Source of the DNA: Steinernema hermaphroditum
Lineage: Eukaryota > Nematoda > Chromadorea > Rhabditida > Steinernematidae
Direction: 5' to 3'
Length of the DNA stretch: 64,000 bases
Assembly: GCA_030435675.1 (NCBI GenBank)
Contig: CM059625.1
Location: forward strand, 5,518,001-5,582,000
The position numbers and the translations under genes were made by a program. This document shows positions 24,701-37,059 of the stretch, piece by piece. The notes below the pieces were generated by a model. It was not told where the DNA came from. It saw only the letters and a list, made by a program, of their open reading frames with translations, and did not search any database. Positions within the stretch are counted from its first letter, which is position 1; every line of letters starts with the position of its first letter.

Positions 24701-27000
24701 TATTATTTATCTAACTGAAATTTGACTGAACGGTAGAAAACATTCAATGACTGGAACCATTTCAGTAATGCGGTTCATTTCCGTTTTTCGCATCAAAAAT
24801 GTATGAGGTTGATCCTTGAATTTTCCTGGCTACAATCGTCTTTGTTGACGCAACAGTGGTCCCCATTCCAACAAGGCCCGCAGCATCAGGGAGCCGCCGT
24901 TCCACCGCCTCGCAAAAGAGGCTGTCACTATCGTCAAAATCCACCAGCACCGGAATACGAAGCCGAAGTTTCACTTCTATATCCAAAGTTATTCGCTCCA
25001 ATGATGGAATTTGACTACGCCTGCTATACTCAACCGTCAGCGTCTCTACTGGAATCTGCTCTTCGCTATTTTCATACCCACGCAAACTAAAGAGATCACA
25101 GTTTTCAACTCTGTTACTATGCCGTGCGCCGAAGTCAGAAGAAGACCGATGAGTACGGTATGATAGAGTGCCTTTTGTGATTATGAAATGCTCCGGAGCA
25201 ATGACGCTGATAGGAGAAGATAAACGGTGACCAGATTAAAGGATGGTTCGAATTGTTCTCAAAGACTGTAAATTCCGATTTTGATCGACATAGCCCTTAT
25301 CTGGTGGATGCAAAATCTGTAAATGCAGCTCGTCGTTCGGATTGATTGTTCGCCCAAAACCAGTGCTCGACTATTAAATGAAACAAAAGCATGTTTTCTT
25401 TCCACTGCCCCATATGTATTTTGCGTTTCCCTATGTCCAGCAGCGCTAATGCCAAATTATACATGGCGCAAAGCTTGTTTAAATGCAAAAACGTTGCCCG
25501 CAAACAGAGCCCCATGAGGACGCTCATCAATGAAGACATCGCTTCGCGCATCCGCTGATTGTAACATCTTTTCCGGCTTCTTCGATTCGGATTTGCAAAC
25601 AGCAAACTGTTCCGCAATGCATTCAATCAGAACGAAAAAAAGTGCCGCATGTGGATTGGCTATCCACATAGATATCTCAATGATTTTGCATTTCGAATCG
25701 AATCCTAGGAGGCCGATCTAATTATGGTGCACAATTCGAACAATATATCGTTTTTGAAATATATCAGCAAATAACATTTGAGAGTACTTATTACCTCTTT
25801 TTCCCTTCATTCCACGAATACGACATTGATCTAGATAGCACTGAGCAGACTTCTGTTTTTTTTTCCTACCGTTTTCGTCTAGTTGTTAGTTTATGCTAGT
25901 CTTCTGGCATGACATTATTTATGTTCTTCGAGGTGTCACAGAGGACAGATGTGTTTTTGAAAATTTTGAAATCTCAACTGTCGGCTATTCCCCAGAACCA
26001 CATCTGTTTCCGGACACATCCCGTTATTTTTTTCATTGGATATGAATTGCTTCAATCTGTTCGACCTGCTTTTGCTCTGCATCTTTTCTGCTTTACACTT
26101 TTCATTTCATTGCGCCAAATCGGAACGCTCCAGTGTCACGCTGACTTTTAAAAAGCACACATCGTAGCATCACACTAATGACTAAGAGGATTAAAATTGT
26201 CCTTGGAATCGCCTTTATCGCTGGAAGAGATTAGGGGTTTACCGCTCTTTGAACGTTGGAGGAATCGGAACAAAAACGCTGGATGGCGATCTGGGACCGG
26301 AGAAAAAAATTCCGACATATTCCAAGAAAAGCCAAACTTAAAGTTAAAAGAAAAAGCACAAAAAATATTGAATTATGCTCATTTTCTGATGAATTAGGAA
26401 AGGTAGGAAAGCTGATTATACCCAAGCAGTAAGCGGAAAATCAAGGTATTATGCAAACAGAAAGTAGGCATGGTTAGGTACCTTGGGGCAATTTGGGTTT
26501 CCGGGTTGCAGTCGGATTAGGGTACCCAAAAATCCGAGTTACCGTTGTTCAAAGCCCGATATTTTGCTTTTCTGATCGTCTGCACTCTCTCTGCGCCGGT
26601 GCATGGAGGAAGTTTTCCTAGCATAGTACCTTGATTTTTCGGCTTCTGCTCGGTTTAAGTTCCAGCTACCCAAGGTCTCGTGAACCCGCGAACACAGCGA
26701 AATCAAACGATAATTTCCGCCATTGTTTGTTTTAAAAATTCGCCACAAGCTCACCTGAATGAGAAGAACGACGCTGAAAAACAGCTCTACTGCACATATC
26801 AGTCCGATTCCCTGGGTAAGATTCATGCTTCCGCAGAAACAATTCGCCTAAATGCGGTTCTTATGGGAGATCAAGAAAGATGCAATTACCTTCTCGAATT
26901 TTACATTCACATTGTTGCCATCGTGGTTCACAGTGACATCGTTTGCAGCGGCGATGGCACGAAGCTGTCTGAGTTCCTCGTCGATGTCTCTGTACGTCAT
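21711..27000 (-). CDS. Four-transmembrane protein, nematode type, function unknown
   Basis: Predicted 227-residue membrane protein. Exons: 27000-26890, 26847-26755, 24663-24570, 24524-24318, 21889-21711, with all phases closing. Order: an acidic cytosolic start (MTYRDIDEELRQLRAIAAAN), CFCGSMNLTQGIGLICAVEL into TM1, an extracellular loop with VEGRYFYFEETFSRSG, TM2 (LIVLTSCIATILLLYIG), TM3 (LVIPHIIWQIMFIGFAMGIS), TM4 (SIVMLILFSIPAILEIWWAF), then a basic tail RFYKQLRTNELINRRLRRR. The layout resembles the uncharacterised 4TM proteins common in nematodes that open with a CxCG motif before TM1. I cannot name a function. Two introns are 2.1 and 2.4 kb while the others are 42-45 nt. The acceptor before exon 4 is chosen at 24525 because the nearer AG breaks the frame. 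Confidence 0.72.
24870..25085 (-). repeat. Dispersed repeat R2, copy 1, in an intron
   Basis: On the minus strand this segment aligns with 37060-37256. Shared blocks include AAATxxCATCATTGGAG, GAxGACAGCCTxxTTxGCGA and GCGGTGGAAC. The minus frame is open in both copies and encodes related residues (IPSLERI and CEAVERRLPDAAGLVG here). It may be a decayed gene family or an exonised transposon piece inside the 2.1-kb intron of the 4TM gene. Confidence 0.5.
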
Positions 27001-28836
27001 AGTACGCTTTTATTTCTGTAAATATATGGAGGAGCTAATACGGACCATGACCACAAAAAATTTGCGCGACTGATAGACAAATAGATTGCCGTATGGGAAT
27101 TCTTCCTCAAAAGAACGTCTGCTCTTATAAGTGAACGGCGCCGTTTGGTTCAGAGATTTGTCCTAGACGTGCGTTAATTGAGGAAGACAAACGAACACCG
27201 ACAAATTCGCCCGAAGGGTTCGAGGCGCGGACGGCGCGACGCCGGCGATGACAATGACATTTATTGCCATATCGTTGATTATGGAGCAGAGGAAAAAAAT
27301 CAAAAGGGATTCAACGTGGACCGAATGCGCGAAATTGTTTATTTAGCACAATGTGACAAAAAAAGAAAGAAAAATTTATTGCTTATAGACAAGCGACTAT
27401 CCCGGAGGGACTAGGAGAAAAGGCTTTGTCCCTCTATTTGGACGTTCGCTTGTACAACGTGAGTGACAGAGCGATATGGAGAAAGAGGCGGAGGACCGGA
27501 CAAAAACAAATGGACGCGCTCTAAGGTGTAACGCGAATTCGGCGTCGCGGCCCTAATGCACTTGGGGTGTCACTGCGCTCTGCGAAAGGATATGTCCTTA
27601 CGGGCGAGCATCGCGCGTCCTAATGGCTTCCATGTTCTTAGGCTGTATAGGCCGAAATTAGGAAGAAACAAACAAAAAAAACGAACACCAGCAAGTCATC
27701 AGGGACAAGGAGCCGTCTTGGAGACGCGATCCTCTCCGAATGGGTCACCCTTGGCAAAAGAGGCGGAGGTTCCTCCGTGGAAGAAGGAAGAGGAAAGACG
27801 GCGGCAATCGGCCCAATTTATCTCCGCCAACGTTCCGAAATCAAGCGTTAATTTCGCCAGTGTTTCGGGAACTCTCACGCCACAATACCAAATTAACGCG
27901 GAAAACATTTCGACGCCGTTTGATTTCGGGAAGTGCTCGGAACCCTCTCAAAGAAGACGCACGAACTTGCTGAATGAAGCTTCCTTGTCTGCCCCGGGGC
28001 CACGACGATGTAAAACAAGGGACGGAAACGGGACAGATCGCGCGCGAGCGGTGATGGCTTAAGTAAGTGAATGCGGCGGAAAGACTCCGATGACAAGCGG
28101 ATACGGAAAGCAGATTAGGAAGTGAGCACATTAGTCACGACTGTTTTTAATGTGTTTGCCGGTATTAACCGGTGCGAACATATGCGATTGGCAACAACAT
28201 GTTCTTCTATTTGTATAGCAATTAATTGGCTGGCTCGTTGTCGGCTACATTTCTTCGCTGCCGTCTGTGATGTCGACAATTACAGTCTAGCGAACAAAAT
28301 CGTATTAGAACTAATGTAATGGCGTTAGAAAGTTGAATGACATTTGCGGAGAACATGTATTTTTTGAGTAAAGTAGAATGACGTTGTTCACCATTATAAA
28401 AACTACAAATAAGCATTTGCGCACGAAGATGGTGTAACAGTTTTGCTTAATCAAAAGACAAAAGTCCTTTGCCCTCTTGATCATGTTTGTTAAAAACAGA
28501 AGGAAATGTCTGCAGGACTTACAAGATTCTACACCAAATGACCTGAAAGCTTCGATATTAATGAAATTTCTGGTGTCGCTTGGCCTGCTACTGTCGTTCT
28601 TTCTTCTTTTCCCAGTCAAAAAAAGGTATTACAAAGTCATGACACTGAGAGAAGTAGCAAAGAATGAATGGGGAGCAGGAGGTGACAGTTGCGGTATTGT
28701 GTATTAATGGGTTTTTATGAATATGCTTAATTATTGCATTAAAATTTACCGTACCTTTGTATGGTATCTTTCACCAAGTAAATGGTAAATACAACATGAC
28801 AGATGTGACATTCTTGTTGCAACTGCATTTTTCCAT
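27001..28836. other. Upstream region of the 4TM gene
   Basis: No gene supported. The part 27180-28100 is purine-rich on the plus strand (many GAA, AAA, GGA) and GC-richer than its surroundings, which leaves frames open on both strands, including a 168-codon plus frame at 27556-28062 starting on ATG. That frame has no motif, no signal peptide and overlaps other open frames, so it is not called a gene. Confidence 0.4.
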
Positions 28837-28837
28837 T

Positions 28838-29062
28838 TATTTCACGACTTTATTACATGAATCAAAGACTTTACGGCTTGTGTGACACAGAATTATAGAG
28901 AAACAAAGGATGTCTCTTGCAGCTGGCCCTATCCCTGGCGTGGCGTTGATGTCAAAGCGGTCGGTGGGGGCGCGCTTCATGGGGCACGTAGGAATCGCCA
29001 AACCTTCAGAAACTTCTTGGGGCGTTTGGGGCACAGGAGCGGCCTTAGAGCTCGCATCCATC
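28838..29062 (-). repeat. Dispersed repeat R1, copy 2
   Basis: Minus-strand copy of R1. The open frame reads MDASSKAAPVPQTPQEVSEG and later DRFDINATPGIGPAARDI, ending FDSCNKVVK. AATAAAGTCGTGAAAT follows the GATTC block. It aligns with 36517-36750 along its length. Confidence 0.65.
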
Positions 29063-29757
29063 AGAACAAGTAAACGAAAATTTCTTGTTTACGTTGTTTC
29101 ACTTACAAGGGCACAGCCTATCGTCGAATACGGCGACTTGTATTAAAATTGTTCGATTCGTATATTCGGTGGCGTAGCAGATCGTATCAGATGGTAGGTG
29201 AAGATACACTAATCAAAAAATACGGTAATTTCATCCAAACGTTTCTCTTCTTTTGCGCAAAACTACGAGGATATGGATTAATGTCGAACAGTCTGACTAT
29301 ATCTAGAACTGAAGCTCAGGAATCTTACCAGGTTTGCATGCCAGTGGTGCTAACACGAGAAATAAATCACAGTTAGTGTTGCTGCCGACACGTGATTGAA
29401 GTGATTCAACAAACGGTGAAGAAATTGTAAAAATAAAAAAAAATTATGAAAAAAAACAAAAGAGATGGTCAGGCTTTATTCATATTGTATACTGATTACA
29501 GGGTGCATTAGGAGATGGAATTGCATATCATTGCGACTGATTAAATGAGATACGCTAGTGCAGCAAAAACAGCGAAGAATTACATCGAAACATCAAAACG
29601 AGAAGCTTCAGCGAAAACAGAAAAAACTGGAATAAACAGCAATTTGAAACAAGGAAAACGCCATTGATAAACTATTAGCAGTTGGTTGCATTGGAGGCGA
29701 CGTGCTGCAAGTTAATACATGTCTACCTAGTCAGACAACAAGCGCAGATAGAAGACT

Positions 29758-31673
29758 TCATAGGATTCCAAGGGTGAAACGAAACGGAGTTTTTCTTTGG
29801 AACGGTTTCATCATCCACTGTTGATTATCATTCCGCGCCAGCCATCCGCTATTGAACGTGAAGAAGACACGAACAGAAAAGCTGAAACGAATAACAACTC
29901 ATAAGCTGTTTTTATGCGCCCTACTCTGATTTCTTTATCGCCTTCCTGTGAGCGAGAACGATGATTGCAGGTATCATCACGAGCAGTGCAACGTGAAAGA
30001 ACTTTGCGATCAACTGAAACAGTTCAGATACAAAAATACCTAAGGTTAGCACTGGACCTCCCAGATCGCAGCATGTGTATACAGATTAGCCACACAGATC
30101 ATTATAGAGCAGGTAGAGAAAAGAATGGCAATGGCGCGAGGGTATAACATGGATCGTACTCTATCAATACGCTAAAATGGGTAATTCTCAACCAACTGAA
30201 ATTATATTTTTTTATGATACATCTCGTCGGACTACGGGACTGATGCTTCCGAGCATGCTGAAATGGATGGCAATCAGTAGAAGACTGAAACGGAGAAGAT
30301 ACCGGATCCGTCGTACGGTGACTGCTTGAAGCACCACAGCAGATACCAGGTGAACACTTATCGTTGCCCACCAGACAAGTTGAATCGCTGCTATCGCGTC
30401 AACATTGCCTTTTGTCAGCCCATCCCATGTGCAAAGAATATCGTTGTTGTTGTGAGGCCAAAAGACGAACAGGAGTTCAGCGGTCAACAGCAAGAGCTAA
30501 ACGTTCCGTTTTATCCAGTTAATAGGAGTTCCTCGCTTACAAGTAAGGATATTGAGTACCGAACGAGTTTCTTATGTGGCTCCCAGTCATAAAAGAAATG
30601 ATATAGAGCATACACTCGCTCAAGCATAATCAGCAGGAGGCAAATGGCGGCTGGTACCAAAGCGATAAGTGGAAGAAGCCGATGTCTGAGGCACAAGTTG
30701 AACGGCTGCTTTGAAACTTCCTAAATCTAACTGGAACAGCATGCCAAGTTTTATGGAACTCACATTGCAGTCTGGAACCGTTAAGAAGATTTCAATCTCG
30801 TTGGCAGAGAGAAGAACCCCTTGCGCTACGAGGTATGCCAAGAATTCCAGTGTTAAGATTTTTTGGTTGGGGTGTATGTCCTTGTAATTTCTAAAAATTG
30901 GTAGTTTGGTTCTGTCGATACTGTGATGAAGCTTTCTGTCGGCCCGTTCCCGCCCCTCCTGTTTAGTCTGAACTTGAAACGAACGCTCGAGAACTCTAGT
31001 GGAAGAGAGATTCTGTAGCACTTTATTCATCGAACAGCAAAAAAAACTACATTTTTTGCTTCTTCACACGAATATGAACCAATTGTACTTCGCGGAGTCT
31101 TCGACGAAAGTTCGAAACGTACGAACTCGATTTACTTCGTAGTTTAAGGTGAACCCGATTTTGAGTGGCGTGCTTCTATTAGGGAAGTCGAACCACTTAC
31201 GGTCGTGCTTTTCTTAGTGGGCGTTAAATTCCTTTTTAGACATAGCCTCTAAGATTTAAGGAACGTATATTACGGAAACGCAATATGATACGGCCGAGAA
31301 ACCGAATATACAGGAGCCAAGGCACTCATTTAAGCGCTATTTAAAGAAACAAAAACCTACGAAAATGTGAACGATTGGATGAAAATTGCTCAAGAAGCAC
31401 TGAAAACCTACAGTAGCTCATTTAGCGTTCCGAGACCCAAATAGCATCGAAAAGTCAAAGAGAGATTCTGGCATTCTATGACCATGCAAGATATAACACT
31501 TACTTAATGAAAACAAATGTGATCGCTGCGCTGGTCGATCCAACGATCCCACCTGCTGAAATAAAACATTGACCGATTTTCCACCAGATGCCGCTGTCGC
31601 AGGGAGTGGATTGCTGAGAAATCAGTGTTAGTGAAACGCACATATTGAGTAAACTCACTAATGAAGAGTTCAT
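29758..31673 (-). CDS. Serpentine receptor, Sre-like, array gene 5
   Basis: Predicted 329-residue 7TM chemoreceptor of the Sra/Srab/Srb/Sre superfamily. Exons: 31673-31659, 31613-31504, 30890-30764, 30720-30541, 30496-30303, 30257-30221, 30171-30058, 30013-29925, 29881-29758. TM1 GIVGSTSAAITFVFI is followed by the IHPNQK block typical of this group, TM2 (LEFLAYLVAQGVLLSA), TM3 with LCLRHRLLP and the motif LIMLERVYALYHFF (ER in place of DRY), TM5 VHLVSAVVLQAVT, TM6 RAIAILFSTCSIMICVA, TM7 FHVALLVMIPAIIVL. The 40-residue tail is in a last exon reached by splicing at GA|GTAGGG. If that intron is retained, the protein stops two codons later. Exon lengths 127, 180, 37 and 89 are identical to the neighbour at 32229-35534. 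Confidence 0.82.
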
Positions 31674-32228
31674 GATTGTCGGCCGAAGGGAAAAAAAAGT
31701 GTAAGTGAGGAGTGCTAACTTCTTCTCGAAGGGTTGGGCAAGAATGAGTGGAAGCTCCTGCAAGGTGTTTCTGCAATGTATAATCAAAATCAAATAATGC
31801 AAAACATCGGATTGAATATTACAAATCTCTAGCTGGCAAATACCAGAAACGTTCTGATAACAGCAAACAACGAAATCAACATTTAATATTAAATAACTTA
31901 ACATCATGCACAAATGGGAGCGCAACACGAACATATGAAACCTTAAAATACGGTAGCAAACGCGGCAAGAAATGGAGAAGATTATTACAAGGGAAAAAGG
32001 ACCAAAATGAATTAGTTGCAAATAGAGGGGCTGCCGAGCAAAGTGCACACGATACAATTTAACATACAAACTTGAAATCGTAGGAATTTACATTAAATTA
32101 GATGAGAGGAATTGAAGTCTTATTGCAGTTCAAAGTGAGGGTGTAGAAAACGTAACGACTGAAGAATCGATCAAATCATTAGGACGAGATATGTAGAAAA
32201 CAGTGGTTTGAATCAAACAAAAGAATTG

Positions 32229-35200
32229 TCACTGGCTTTGACCCTTCGAACATCCAACCGCCGCCACCGTCTGCTGTCGAACGGAATGGGCCCATTTCTT
32301 AGAGTCTATGCGTTTCAACCATTGACCATCGCAAACGCAGAAGTCCCACAGAGAGAAGCTAAAACAGCGATATTAGAACGCGTATTTATAGCGATCTAAC
32401 TCTTTTTGGGACAAGATCTTCGGGCGAGCGAGGACCACAATTGACGGTTGGATGAGGATATGCAGAATGTGGGAAGCCTTGGCCGCCAGCTAAAATGGAT
32501 GTTCTGTTGAGAAATTCATTGAAATTATTGTGGTACCTCCGAATAGATTGAATCTTGGAAGTAGAAGGTTGCCACACAGGTGGATGTGGAGTAAAGGAGG
32601 AATGCCGAGGTGATTGCGAAAGGGTAGATCGCAGAATAGATCCGTTCCATGAGCTGAAAAGGCAATAATAAACGAGTGCAAGCCACAAGTCCAGCTCTAC
32701 CTTCGCGCGTATGAACTTGTGATAATGCCGTATCGCTCTGAAACAAATCAATACCTTTGTTGTAAGTAGGGTATGTTTACCGATAACGTTTGAAGGTTGC
32801 AGCTGCGAGAAGCAGAATGGACAGGACAAGGAGGCCGATGGACGTCAACCAAATGATCTGGATTGGTGTGGCTGCTCTGATTACATTGTGCCAAGAGCAT
32901 GCAAGATAGCCATCTTCCTGGGCGAAGACGAAGAAGTACACAACCTCAGCAATCAGCATCAAAATCTGCAAACATAACCATAACAAAAAAGGTGGGAATG
33001 ATTTCCTACCGGAGCACTTGCCGTGACTGCGACAACCCTACCATCGATGACCCAATCGTAGCGTGTGATAAAGAGGGCCACCATCCGCTCACCGTTCAGC
33101 AAAAGGAGGGAGGTGGTGCTCGGGGCGATCATAGTCATTGGCAGGAGTTTATGTCGAACACACACCGCTCCCTTTTGAGTTTCCATTTCCTAAACGTTAA
33201 ACCGCAGATGACGTTGGTTCTAAGTTGGCCTACGCGGCATCCGGGGCTCATCGTTGACATCTCGGCGCTGTTCACGGAAAGAATGGTAGAAGACAGAAGG
33301 AGACCAATTAGAAGTGCCATGATGGACACCTTCAAGTGGGGGTGGAACGTCCGATTGTTCCTGTAACATTATAGTTCAACCTTCTCTACCGTTACATTAC
33401 AACGACAATAACGTTTTTCAAAATGAAGCCTGAAGTCGCTTTCCCGGCTTCTCGCCGGCATTTTGTCTTGGCACATTTATAAAACATATAGAGTTTGGAT
33501 GCCAGTGAACCCAATTCAAGAAGTGTTAGATAAAGACTAATGAAGGTATCTGTCAGACATCGTCCAAATGGCATAAAAATTCCACCATATGTCCTCCTTG
33601 TCACTTATGGTCTATAACATTTGCGTTTGTGATCAGTGAACCTCTTACTTTAGCGGTGCCTCTTTTGGCCAGACTGTATTCCCTTGGCACGGTGAGCACA
33701 ACTGAAATGTCATAGCTAGATTCAGAAGCGAAAAAGCTTTGAAAACGAAATAGAGTTTTGATTTTTTCCAAGCCCCCTGCAGTTCGGCCAAGCCGATCAA
33801 GTCGGTATTTGCAGAACTGCAAGAAGTCCTTAAGTGGCTGTTCTAGGAACGCACATACCACGCTTTTCTCGAGTGGTTGTCGTTGTGATGCTGGTTTGAC
33901 ACAGGAACACGTCCTCTACTCGAGGTACACAGCGAACATACATTGGCACAATGATACACGCTATGTGCAGGGTGAGGGAATTAGCTAGACTGTCTCACAA
34001 AGGGCATGTCTGGCTCTGGCCTCAACACCTCCCTCCTAGCGAAGGCATTCGATAAATTGAAAACGTGGAATCGGTCGAAAACACTCTTCAAGGGACCACG
34101 AGAGTTCACTCACTGAGAGTTACGGCGCTCGCCATCACACAGAAGTTCGGCTCAGCCTCAGCCTCCTGTCACGCTGCTGCCATATAGATCTATCGCGAAC
34201 TAGACTTATGCATTCGAGGAGTTAGGGCTCATCCCTACATCGCCTCCTCCAAAGCATAGACTAACACAGAATCGCTTGCTATCACTCGGAGCTTTCCATT
34301 AAGTGCCGGTCTCACTCAACACAAGGGCTTCACAGGCTCGGTTTGGGGAGCACTCAGGCGGCTGCTCCTCTGGCTCTCTAATGCTTCCGCAGTCGATGTC
34401 CACGCGGCTGCGGGTTTTCTAACTGCCGAAGTTTTTGCTCTCAGCTCAGCCTTCGGAGTTGTTGCCTTCGGTTTCTTCACGCAGTCGAATCCCTGATCGC
34501 CACTGTTGCGATGTTGGGTTGATACAGGAACACACCATGAGTCCTTTACAACGAATATATTGTGTCGGAAAGTTGAAAATGCCGGACAACAAAATTAAGC
34601 TTTTATTTCCATAATGATAAGTATTTCACTCAACATAATCACCGTTAGCTTGACTAAGAGTAGTCCATTTCGAGGGCAGGAGCCAGATGACACAATAACG
34701 CACGCTATATACAGCTATATACGCTATACAATTGCCCATGTATAGGGTGAGGGGACTGTCTAGACTGTCTCAAATAGGGCATATCTGGCTCTGCTCTCAA
34801 CAGTAGTCAGAATATCGTTTGTCATTAAACACGCCCCGATCGGCGCGTAGCACATTTCACTGTTCCTTTACTAGCGTTTCTACATTTCCGTGGGTCACGA
34901 GTGTACCAGACGATCATGATTCGCATATATGCTACCTATTACAATGACTAACAAGTCCTTCAGTGGTTCATGTCTGTTGGAAAATGTAAAACGAAAAAGA
35001 AAGGCAACAGGCAACCTGTTTGGCTTGTCCATTGCTATTACTGCGCGTTTCTCTCCAGGTACTTTGGGACGATTATCTCTAACTATACATTTTATATTTG
35101 TTCGTTTGTGATCTTTTCTTATGCGGGACCTATGTATTTCTTGATTAACTGTTAACACACAAATCGACGACTTTAGGCCGTTCTTTACAAATAGTAAAGT

Positions 35201-35534
35201 GTTGGTTTGTGTATTGACGTTTCCCATTATATCAGATTAACATGGCCAAACCCTTGGCCGAACCAATCTATCTGCAGCAATTTTAAAGTTCTCTGGATTC
35301 GAGATATTTAGGGTTATTCTTTGCATAGATCAACCCAATTTAAGACCTTTGACGGGAACGAAAACACTCACTTGACGAAGACGAAGGCCATGGATCCCAG
35401 AGCCAATCCAGTGATTCCACCGGCGATGGTGGTATACTGAGCGATGGACATCATCGTGTGATTGTTACAGATCGTCTCCTAGAAAAGTGAAATTGCTGCA
35501 GCATGTCAAATAGTGTCGGACCTACGTTGCTCAT
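32229..35534 (-). CDS. Serpentine receptor, Sre-like, array gene 4
   Basis: Predicted 326-residue 7TM receptor. Exons: 35534-35526, 35478-35372, 33360-33234, 33189-33010, 32965-32781, 32737-32701, 32653-32537, 32489-32401, 32358-32229. The start exon is only MSN. Next come an N-glycosylation site (NHT), TM1 TIAGGITGLALGSMAFVFV, FHPHLK, TM2, TM3 with CVRHKLLPM and NGERMVALF (the ER motif follows Gly, not Leu or Val), TM4-TM5, AIRHYHKFIRAK, TM6 YPFAITSAFLLYSTSTCVA, TM7 ILHILIQPSIVVLA, and a spliced tail DFSLWDFCVCDGQW. The TM1 exon was placed by similarity to its neighbours and lies 2 kb upstream of exon 3, across a small LTR element. An alternative terminal reading without the last splice ends at 32373. 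Confidence 0.8.
33880..34802 (-). mobile_element. Small non-autonomous LTR element (TRIM-like)
   Basis: Two direct repeats, 33880-34027 and 34504-34802, share both ends. On the plus strand they begin TCGTTGTGATG or TGTTGCGATG and end CTCAACA, with matching ACAGGAACAC, GGGTGAGG and GACTGTCTCA blocks. Read on the minus strand the long copy is the 5' LTR (TGTTGAG to GCAACA) and has AATAAAAGC. It is followed by GTGGCGATCAGGG, a likely primer-binding site. A purine tract (AGGAGGGAGG) abuts the TGTTGAGG start of the 3' LTR. The internal part is about 476 bp with no coding frame. The left LTR copy has lost about 150 bp. The element lies in intron 2 of the surrounding receptor gene, in the same orientation. 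Confidence 0.75.
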
Positions 35535-36510
35535 GCTGTCGTGTTGCGATAATAAAGAGCAACGAAAGTGAATAATCCGTATGAAGTAAGGACGATTCAT
35601 TTCCATGCCGGGAGGCCTGCCCAGAAGGGAGGGGCTTGTTGCAATCGGATGGGACGGAACTCGTGGATGCGCAGGTGCGCGCAAGTGGCATGCGCATTCA
35701 TTCTTGCGTTCACGCAGATAGAGACACACAAAGAATGCTCTGAAAACGGGGCTGGCACGGAGCGGGGATTCATGCGAAACGGGCCTTTTGACAAGTGGTT
35801 GAGTGATATTATTAGGCGAATGACAAACGCTAATGAGATTCGGCCGAAAGTTCTTCCGTTACCAGTTCCGCTCATGCAAAACAATATTTATAAAAGACAA
35901 GAACGATCTTTTGCCCTCAATATGAAGCGTAACAAGACCAGAAATCTTAGAACTGCGTAAAGATAAATGATCTTACAGGTTTGCTAAAATAAAGGCATTT
36001 CCTAGTTATAGATTACACGCTCGAGTTGAGGAGTAGGATGCAGGGGATTGTCTAAGCAAAATGTAACATTTGAGGATGATCAGACTCAGCGTCGCCTCTC
36101 ACGAATTGAATGTTCGGTTTGAAAATGGTGTTCCGTGCCTACAGTCGAAGTTAAAAAGATGTGTTCCTTGTCGTTCTCTAAAATCTGAATTGAAATGAGT
36201 GGAAGTTAATATGGTGTTTATCCTTTGGTTCCTTGCATTTCAGAAGACGGTGGCTCTGGGCATAATCAGACTCACTGGAAAGTTTTTCCATTACAATTGG
36301 AGTTGGCGCGGACGTATACAAGAAAATGCTACAAAAAGGAACACAAAGCAACATCGCTCCCAATGTAATGCTAGTTTAGTTTTCCGTCAATCTCTCCGCG
36401 TGTAGTATCAACAAACATGACTATAACACATATGCATATCTTCAAATTACTCTCACTGGTGTCGCGGTGGCGAGCGGTCGGTACTCCGGTCGCTCTCCCG
36501 GACCACGCAC
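35535..36510. other. Gap between array genes 3 and 4, left part
   Basis: No gene supported. Open frames on both strands at 35568-35960 lie directly upstream of the receptor start at 35534 and show no motif. This stretch probably includes that receptor's promoter. Confidence 0.4.
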
Positions 36511-36516
36511 CATCAG

Positions 36517-36750
36517 ATGCAAGCTCAGAAGCGTCCGCTGTGCCGCAAACGATATTCCGCTGCCGCAGCTGAAGATTTTCCGATTCCCAGATGCCCCGTG
36601 AAGTGCGCCGTCTACGACCGGTTCGACATCTACGCCGTGCCAGGGATGAAGTCGTTTGTCAGACATCCTCTGTTTGTATATTTTCGGTGTCGCGCCAGGC
36701 GTAATGCCTTTGATTCGCGAAATAAAGTCGTAAAGTCAAAAATCTTCAGA
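36517..36750 (+). repeat. Dispersed repeat R1, copy 3
   Basis: Plus-strand copy. The frame reads DRFDIYAVPGMKSFVRHP and ends AFDSRNKVVK, matching copy 2. It is preceded by GTGTCGCGGTGGCGAGCG, which also occurs near 6650 upstream of copy 1 but further away. AATAAAGTCGTAAAG closes the copy. Confidence 0.65.
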
Positions 36751-37059
36751 TACAAATGTCTTGGTAGCCACTGTTCCTTCGGAGCAGGACGCTTGGGAAC
36801 CAACTCCTTTCGTGTCACTACAGTTGCAACTGTCAAAGCTGTAGCACCTAGACGTACCCAAACAGAGCCCTGTCTTCATTTGAGAGTATAATCTTGAGGC
36901 TTAGGCTTGTCTTAGGGCACATACATAAGGGTGAAGCATGCATGAACAGGGATTGTTGTTTTTTCATTTGTGTCACCGGCGATCGTCCGGGTCTTCCGGT
37001 CTCTCTCTTAGAAATGAGTTGAATGAGTGGTTGTTCTTGGTCGTCGTTATTGGCACAAT

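Noticed and set aside
27556..28062. 168-codon plus frame starting on ATG
   Set aside because: It lies in purine-rich sequence where several frames on both strands are open. There is no motif, signal peptide or splice context.
31500..32069. 189-codon minus frame as a gene of its own
   Set aside because: Only its last part is the TM1 exon of array gene 5. The upstream part is intergenic sequence that happens to stay open.
32373..32398. Gene 4 ending in the TM7 exon (two alternative stops)
   Set aside because: Splicing from 32401 to 32358 matches the 89-nt exon of gene 5 and gives a tail starting DFS, as in gene 5. Ending in the TM7 exon remains possible only as intron retention.
33392..33604. 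Minus-strand frame with a hydrophobic run, first taken as the TM1 exon of array gene 4
   Set aside because: It ends in the wrong phase without an extra intron, starts on GTG and does not resemble the TM1 exons of its neighbours. The exon at 35372-35478 has the right phase, length and sequence.
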